A stretch of 29,493 nt of DNA from Phycisphaerales bacterium UBA4658 (lineage in GTDB: Bacteria > Planctomycetota > Phycisphaerae > Phycisphaerales > UBA1924). The position numbers and the translations under genes are program-made. Below are positions 24,503 through 29,493 of the stretch, in pieces. Where the stretch lies: assembly GCA_002405485.1 (NCBI GenBank), contig DHLW01000049.1:1540-31032 (forward strand), read 5' to 3'. The notes below the pieces were generated by a model. That model was not told the origin of the DNA. It searched no databases and saw only the letters and a list, made by a program, of their open reading frames with translations. Position 1 is the stretch's first letter. Every line of letters starts with the position of its first letter.

Positions 24503-27385
24503 TTAGCAGCCGCCCGCGAACCAGGCGTTGAGGAAGCTGAAGATGTCGTTGACATCGGGCTGGGTCGAGCCCGTGCCGCCGACGTCGGCGAAGGTGGAGT
24601 TGGCGAACCAGTCGTTCAGGTAGCCGAAGATGTCGTTGACCTGGATGCCGCTCACCTTGTCGTAGTCGGCGAAGCAGCAAGGCGAGGTGGCGTTGCCGGA
24701 GGCGTTGCAGGTGACGTTCGAACTCAGGAAGGCCTGGCCCGCCGCACCACTGGCGATGCAGTCCTGCTGCAGGATGACGGCGCAGGTCGCGCCGCGGCAG
24801 CAGACGGCGGTGCCCGTGGGGCAGATGCCCGGGGTGCAGGTTGTGTCCAGCCCGATGAAGGTGCCGTTGGCGCCGGTGCAGGCGTTCGAGGGCTGGATGG
24901 AGCAGACGCCGGCGTTGCAGCAGGCGCCCAGGCCGATGGCGATGTCAAACCCGCTGAAGTTCGCGGTGTTCGCGGTGCCCTTGAAGTAGAAGTCCTGGCT
25001 CGTGTTGTCGCCGATCGCCGCGATCTCCGCGGCGGTCACCACGGTGTCGCCGTTGGGGTTCAGGATGAGCCGATCGAGGATCGACGCGGTGGGCAGCGTG
25101 CCCGTCCCGGCGAACTGGCCGAGGTAAAGGTTGCGATCCGGCCCGATGGCGATCTCGCGTCCGGTCTGGAGCGAGGTGCTCAGGTCGATGGTCTTGACGA
25201 CGTTCCACGTGCCCAGCCCGCCGGAGACATCAACCACGTAGAGCAGGTTGAACGTGACGCCCTGGAAGTCGCTGCTCATCGCGAAGAGGTAGTTCGGGAT
25301 GAGCTGCGGGTTGTACGCGACCGACGTGAAGCGGCTGGCGTTGGGGCCGAAGTCGTTCACCGTGAGCTGCGTGCTCGGGGTGCCGAGCGTGATGCCCGGG
25401 CCCGTGCCGCTGACAGGAACAGTGAAGAACGCCAGTTCGTTGGCGGCGTCGCCGCGGACGAACATGATGATGGTGTCGTTGTTCCACCACGCCGTGCCCT
25501 GGGTGATGTTGAACCCGAAGACGAAGCTGGCGGGGTCGGTCTGTGCGCCGCCGGTGATGGTCGCGCCGGCGCCGGTGCCGGGGGTGGCGCCGGCGTCATA
25601 GCTGAGGGCGTAGAGCCGGGCCGAGTCATAGCCGATGACCGCGAGCCGATCGTTGTTGGGGCTGATGCTCAGCCCGCCCAGGCGGGAGCGTGTCAGGCCG
25701 AAGGGCGCACTGGCCCCGGTGAACGCGAAGAAGTTGAGCTGCCCGGCGGTGACGTCGCCGGTGCGGGTGGGCAGGTTGCTGATGCTCCCGCCCGCGCCGG
25801 AGGTGCCGAAGTTGAGCGAGAGCAGGTTGCCGTTGTAGGCGTGGAACGTGCCTCCGAGGTTGTCGAAGCGGGCCGACTGCTGGAAGTTGAAGCGGGTCCA
25901 GGTGCCGACGCGAGCGGGGATGCCGGGCCCGGCCCCGCGGATCTGCTGCACGCTGTCGACGTTCTGGGAGACGCTGGCGCCAAAGGCGATGTCCGCCGGG
26001 GCCACGACCACCGGGGTCGGGCAGGGCGTCAGGGCGCAGGTGGTGCCCGGCACGAAGAACGCGCCGCTGATGGCGGCGCACGCCGTGCTGGAGGTCGTGG
26101 TGCAGGTCGCGCCGCTGCAGCAGGCGCCGGTGCAGGGGTTGCTGCCGCAGGAGACGCCGTAGCTGAACACCGCCGGAGCGACGCAGTTGGCCTGCAGTTC
26201 GATCGTGCAGATGGAACCATTGCAGCAGGCGCCGCGGGGCTGAACGCACCAGTCCAGGGGCGTGCACGCCGTGCCGTCGCCCTGATACGTGCCGACGCAC
26301 GCGGCGGAAGTCGTGAACGAGCAGACCTCACCAACGCAGCACGCGCCCGAACCCGAGCCGCACCCGGTGTTCAGCGGCGAAGCGCTGTTCCGCGGCATGG
26401 GCGGCAGGGGCAGAGTGAAGTCGTTCGCGTTGTTGTCGGTGTCCTGGCAACCGTTGCCCTTGCGGTAGATCGAGTAGATCACGCCGTTGGAGACGCCGGT
26501 GGGATTCGACGTGCCACCCTCGGCACAGGTGACGCCCGTGGTGCCATAGCCCACGAAGTCTGCGACGTTGATCGTGAAGGGATTCTGGCAGCCATTCGGC
26601 AGCGGACTCAGTGTGGTCGTGAGCGCGATGCGACCGGAATCGGTGTCGAGGTTCAAGGTCTGCGGGACGATCGCGTCCGGGGGCACCGGAAGCGCGGCGC
26701 CGATCGTGGTGTTGCTGGAGGCGAGCTGGATCAGGAAGTACCCGCCCGGCTGGATCGTGCCGCTGAACGAGCCCAGCGTGGGGAAGGTCTGCGTCGTGCG
26801 GGCGCCAAACTGGATGGACCAGTTCGTCATCACCACCGGCGTCGTGCCGCGGTTGTACAGCTCAACCCAGTCGTTGCGATACACCGCCCCGAACTGCCCG
26901 CCACCGGTGTAGAACTGGCTGATGACCACCGGGGGACGCACGCAGGGGGTCGGGGTGCAGGAGCCCAGCGGGAAGAAGAGCCCGCCGGTGCCCGTGCACA
27001 GTGCGGCGGAGTTCACGATCGAGCACGACGTACCGATGCAGCACGCACCGCTGGGCTGCGGGCAGGGATTCGAGGGTGTGCAGGCCACGCCCAGCCCCTG
27101 GAACACGCCAGGGGAGACGCAACCCGAGGGCGGCGTCAGCGCGCAGGTGCCGATCGGCTGGCAGCACGCGCCCGCCGTGGCAAAGCAGGGATTGGTCGGC
27201 GTGCAGGTCGTGCCAAGACCGAGGAACGTGCTCCCCAGAGATGTGCACGCGGACGGCAAACCGACCGTGCAGACGCCGAGGTTGCTACAACACGCGCCGG
27301 TGGTCTGGGCGCTGCTGGCGCCGGTCAGGGCAAGAGCGGCCACGGCAAACGCCGCGAACGTCCTCGCCAGAGAGCGAATGAACAT
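24503..27385 (-). CDS. secreted protein with eight cysteine-rich repeats, lamin-tail-like domain and dockerin tail
   Basis: A 960-residue exported protein. After the signal peptide (to about SSAQ, 26) come repeats of the form G-A-C-C-x(3-5)-C-x(~7)-C-x(~13)-C-x(4-5)-C at about 31-67, 73-108, 114-148, 348-380, 386-418, 420-455, 821-855 and 860-903, so roughly 50 cysteines in all. Residues ~151-340 resemble a lamin-tail domain (VVISQFYTGGG...NDWVELYNRGTTPV...NWSIQFGA). Residues ~456-818 are beta-rich with repeated 'L-V-D-F' strands, possibly propeller-like. The C-terminus (904-960) has the two-repeat dockerin-like tail (VNDIFGYLNDWFA, VNDIFSFLNAWFAGGC). The ATG at 27385 follows AAGGAGG. No enzymatic motif seen; structural or adhesive surface role likely. 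Confidence 0.83.
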   Translation of the reverse strand: MFIRSLARTFAAFAVAALALTGASSAQTTGACCSNLGVCTVGLPSACTSLGSTFLGLGTTCTPTNPCFATAGACCQPIGTCALTPPSGCVSPGVFQGLGVACTPSNPCPQPSGACCIGTSCSIVNSAALCTGTGGLFFPLGSCTPTPCVRPPVVISQFYTGGGQFGAVYRNDWVELYNRGTTPVVMTNWSIQFGARTTQTFPTLGSFSGTIQPGGYFLIQLASSNTTIGAALPVPPDAIVPQTLNLDTDSGRIALTTTLSPLPNGCQNPFTINVADFVGYGTTGVTCAEGGTSNPTGVSNGVIYSIYRKGNGCQDTDNNANDFTLPLPPMPRNSASPLNTGCGSGSGACCVGEVCSFTTSAACVGTYQGDGTACTPLDWCVQPRGACCNGSICTIELQANCVAPAVFSYGVSCGSNPCTGACCSGATCTTTSSTACAAISGAFFVPGTTCALTPCPTPVVVAPADIAFGASVSQNVDSVQQIRGAGPGIPARVGTWTRFNFQQSARFDNLGGTFHAYNGNLLSLNFGTSGAGGSISNLPTRTGDVTAGQLNFFAFTGASAPFGLTRSRLGGLSISPNNDRLAVIGYDSARLYALSYDAGATPGTGAGATITGGAQTDPASFVFGFNITQGTAWWNNDTIIMFVRGDAANELAFFTVPVSGTGPGITLGTPSTQLTVNDFGPNASRFTSVAYNPQLIPNYLFAMSSDFQGVTFNLLYVVDVSGGLGTWNVVKTIDLSTSLQTGREIAIGPDRNLYLGQFAGTGTLPTASILDRLILNPNGDTVVTAAEIAAIGDNTSQDFYFKGTANTANFSGFDIAIGLGACCNAGVCSIQPSNACTGANGTFIGLDTTCTPGICPTGTAVCCRGATCAVILQQDCIASGAAGQAFLSSNVTCNASGNATSPCCFADYDKVSGIQVNDIFGYLNDWFANSTFADVGGTGSTQPDVNDIFSFLNAWFAGGC

Positions 27386-27723
27386 GAGGCCTCCTTCAGG
27401 AATCGTGAACAATGGAGCACGCCGGGGTTCGCAGAATGACCCTGGGGTCGGGAGAACAGTCCTGACGCTCACGCGCGATGTCCAAATAGGACGACACGGC
27501 TCACGCCACTGCTCCAAACACCATGATGGCAAGCTTCAAACGAACCGCCTGAACCGGGGCCAAGATACTCGGCTATGCCTTGCAAGTCCTATCCGAACGC
27601 GGCGACTTCACGCAGCATTCGATCAAGAATGTGTAAAGGCACGCCAGTCGCTGGCGGACGACAGCCAAGACGCTCTCAAGGGACATTGAGACGCTCTCTC
27701 GGGCGAACTACCGAACCAACTGG
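27386..27723. other. 338-bp gap with hairpin, no gene
   Basis: The leader of the cysteine-repeat protein and the 3' flank of the upstream pseudopilin. The only structure noted is the hairpin at 27642-27656. Open frames here have no start context or family features. Confidence 0.5.
27642..27656 (-). terminator. candidate terminator of the 27724-28746 pseudopilin gene
   Basis: CGCCAG, a TCG loop and CTGGCG form a 6-bp stem about 68 nt past the minus-strand stop. In the minus direction it is followed by TGCCTTTACACATTCTT, a T-rich stretch, giving moderate support for an intrinsic terminator. Confidence 0.42.
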
Positions 27724-28746
27724 TTAGGGGATGATGCGCTGATTCGGGTCCGGCGGCATGAACTGGGCCGACTCGGGCGTCGCGCTCGTGCTGCTGTACA
27801 GAGTGCCCCCGGGATACCAGGGTCGAGGATCGCGATACACCTCGCGCTGCCGCACGTTCTCCACGTGTCCATCCCAGAAAGCGATATTGATCGACGGACC
27901 GGCGTGCCGGAACGAGAGCGGCACATTGGCCCCGCGAGAGGGGCTGGCCTGACGTCCATAGGCAGTCGACCCGTCAAAGATCGGACCGGAATCCGCGAAC
28001 GAGCTGAAGGTGTATGCGTTCGGCGTGACATCAAAGTCCAACGTCAGGTCGGTGTCGAGGTACCGGGTGCCATCTGCGGCAAGGACCTTCTTCGCGGGCT
28101 GCGTGCCGAGCCGGTCGAGCTTCGGAGCAAAGCCATTGGGGACACGACCGGGAGTCTGCTGGGAATCGGGCGTGAAGTTCGGCGTGACGCCGTTGCGCCG
28201 CGCGGCCTGAGCGGCGGCGGAGTTGGGATATCGCATGAAGGACGCGGGCGCGAGGTAGCTGACCGACTTGAACCCTCGTGTGGTCAGAATCTGCTCGAAG
28301 TCCGGGCGATCGGGCGCACCCCCGAACAGAAGCGTGTTCTTGGCGCGCGTCGCCGGGCATCCATAGGTCTCAAAGATCTGCTTCGTCCGCGCCGCGCGGT
28401 TGGGCGACAGACCGCCGGAATCGCCGATCACGGGGCTGATCCAGTCCCAGATCGTGGTTGGCGTCGAGGCCGCTTTGTCGAACAAAAAGCTCGCACCACT
28501 CCCGTCGGCGATGCCGTCCCATCCGGACGTGTTCACCCCGGCGTACCACTCCTTCCAGTCCGTCGCATAGATCAACTGGCCCTGGCCGAGCGAGCGAAGT
28601 GCGGCTTGGCAAACGATGCTTCGCCCGGCCTCGCGGGCCTTGCCGAGGGCCGGAAGCAAGATGCCGATCAGGAGCGCGATGATCGCGATGACGACCAAGA
28701 GCTCGATGAGCGTGAATGCCCGACGGTTGAAGCAACGTGTGTGCAT
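27724..28746 (-). CDS. pseudopilin-like protein with FTLIELL start and H-x-DG tail
   Basis: A 340-residue pseudopilin. Short leader [10 protein letters not shown] then [24 protein letters not shown], cleaved after Ala (position 10), with one helix to about residue 33. [15 protein letters not shown] near the C-terminus is the family's H-x(9-10)-DG motif. The rest has no recognised domain. Two starts compete. ATG at 28746 gives the normal short leader. A TTG at 28773 sits directly after the preceding gene's TGA with AGGA 5 bp upstream, which would make translation coupled and add nine mostly hydrophobic residues. I use the ATG for annotation. The gene is the second of a minus-strand pair. Confidence 0.8.
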   Translation of the reverse strand: MHTRCFNRRAFTLIELLVVIAIIALLIGILLPALGKAREAGRSIVCQAALRSLGQGQLIYATDWKEWYAGVNTSGWDGIADGSGASFLFDKAASTPTTIWDWISPVIGDSGGLSPNRAARTKQIFETYGCPATRAKNTLLFGGAPDRPDFEQILTTRGFKSVSYLAPASFMRYPNSAAAQAARRNGVTPNFTPDSQQTPGRVPNGFAPKLDRLGTQPAKKVLAADGTRYLDTDLTLDFDVTPNAYTFSSFADSGPIFDGSTAYGRQASPSRGANVPLSFRHAGPSINIAFWDGHVENVRQREVYRDPRPWYPGGTLYSSTSATPESAQFMPPDPNQRIIP

Positions 28747-28773
28747 GGGTAACAGGCTCTCGAACACGAACAA

Positions 28774-29154
28774 TCAATTCCTGCGAATGTAGTCGATCGG
28801 ATCCTTGACCGGGGTCTTGATGTCTCCGGTGCGATCGTCGACGGCGATGTTCTTCACATCCTTGTCGAGCATCTCAAGCGTCTGAAGGTCCCGCCCGGAC
28901 ACGTGCCACTTGCCCTCGTCATCCTTGGTCACCCGGACCAGCGACACGCGATTGCTCGATGGGTGACGTCCAGGAAGAATGAGCGGGTTGCGATCCGTGT
29001 CAATCCGATAGATGTCCCCGGTCTCGACGTCGATGCAGTGAACCAACATGTTCACCTTGACATCGTCGCGCCCAAACAACGCCCACGCGGCTGACGCGCA
29101 CCCGACAAGCAGACCGACGACGATCACTCCGATTTGCCACGGCTTGGCGCCCAT
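28774..29154 (-). CDS. single-TM protein of unknown function upstream of pseudopilin
   Basis: A 126-residue protein beginning with one membrane helix (QIGVIVVGLLVGCASAAWALF, about 7-27) and a charged soluble part. Within this, VHCIDVETGDIYRIDTD and KWHVSGRDLQTLEMLDKDVKNIAVDD look like a small beta domain seen from the cytoplasm or periplasm. The ATG at 29154 follows GGAG with 7-bp spacing, clearly better than the GTG/ATG choices further upstream. It ends at 28774 next to or overlapping the pseudopilin start, so the two are likely translated together. No recognised family. Confidence 0.68.
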   Translation of the reverse strand: MGAKPWQIGVIVVGLLVGCASAAWALFGRDDVKVNMLVHCIDVETGDIYRIDTDRNPLILPGRHPSSNRVSLVRVTKDDEGKWHVSGRDLQTLEMLDKDVKNIAVDDRTGDIKTPVKDPIDYIRRN

Positions 29155-29493
29155 CGCGCAGCTCCAGAGAGAGACCTCGTGCCCGCCCGTCGGGACAAGC
29201 TCGCAGAATACCAGACCGGACCCCATGCGCCGGTTCAGAGATGGACCGGCTCGGGGATGCTAGCACGCTGCGGTCCAGACTTGAAAATCTCCCCTGCCTT
29301 TTACAGGGTCTTTACACTTCAATCCGCAGACATCCTGAACGGGCTGTCGGTTCATGTGGAAAGCCCCCCTCCCCCCCTCCCCCAGGGGCTCCCCCGTCGC
29401 CAGTGCCCTGAACCGGGGAGAATCCAAGGGGGGGATGGAAGAGGGGGGGGGGGGGGTTCGGGAGACGGTGGGGGGTGGTGGTTGGGGGGGGGG
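29155..29493. other. 339-bp terminal region without gene; low-complexity end
   Basis: From 29155 to about 29360 the sequence looks like ordinary promoter DNA of the minus-strand pair. From ~29366 it is C-runs, then G-runs up to 14 long (29443-29456) and a final run of ten G at the window edge. No gene can be supported here. Confidence 0.7.
29257..29285 (-). promoter_or_regulatory. candidate promoter of the one-TM/pseudopilin pair
   Basis: On the minus strand TTCAAG (29280-29285) and TAGCAT (29257-29262) are 17 bp apart, with the -10 matching TATAAT at four of six bases. It is about 100 bp before ATG 29154. Weak -35; consensus evidence only. Confidence 0.28.

Noticed and set aside
24482..27439. 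985-residue open frame on + opposite the cysteine-repeat protein
   Set aside because: It is rich in Ala/Gly/Arg/Val/Glu repeats as expected from the complement of a GC-rich repetitive gene; the minus frame has a signal peptide, repeats, a known tail and a strong ribosome site.

Overview
The window looks like a chromosomal contig end from a high-GC planctomycete, most probably of the Phycisphaerae/Phycisphaerales. This rests on sequence signs, not a database match. A surface protein carries the planctomycete LEPR-x-LL export signature. Two exported proteins end in the paired 'NAWFAG-C' dockerin-like tail. Three separate genes encode pseudopilin-like proteins with an FTLIELL start. PurS and PurL are fused.

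Layout. 1-226 is the 3' end of pyrH. 300-2977 (+) is a possible iron/haem unit: a 17-bp perfect Fur-box-like palindrome, a haem oxygenase-like protein, a DUF4126-type membrane protein and a plant-type ferredoxin-NADP+ reductase. 3079-4350 is a kynurenine/methionine-type aminotransferase. 4516-6636 is a LEPR/CAP/triple Hydin-like surface protein. 6673-12569 is a minus-strand run (transcribed right to left): lipoprotein, pseudopilin, tandem thioredoxin-fold protein, purSL. 12704-13225 is ispF, convergent with a small conserved hypothetical gene. 13733-15046 is a MacB-type permease without an ATPase. 15136-17264 (-) is ada followed by a SAM methyltransferase, with a G-quadruplex-prone tract between them. 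17365-17754 is a small unknown gene.

18160-19764 and 24503-27385 are two large exported dockerin-tailed proteins, the second with eight cysteine-rich repeats. Between them lie a small membrane protein, truA, and a tight four-gene + strand cluster (21394-24375): a LolA-like anchored protein, a ten-cysteine secreted or lipoprotein, a MauE/DoxX-type membrane protein with a CGCFG motif, and a pseudopilin. 27724-29154 (-) is another pseudopilin preceded by a one-TM protein. The last ~130 bp become C- and G-homopolymer and are probably unreliable sequence.

The most interesting unit is the 21394-24375 cluster. Its gene content suggests an envelope module pairing a redox-active membrane protein with a cysteine-rich exported substrate and a pseudopilin, next to another cysteine-rich secreted protein. 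This is inference from gene content only. Second is the putatively Fur-controlled haem oxygenase lying two genes upstream of a reductase that could feed it electrons. No rRNA, tRNA, CRISPR array, insertion sequence or prophage genes were recognised.
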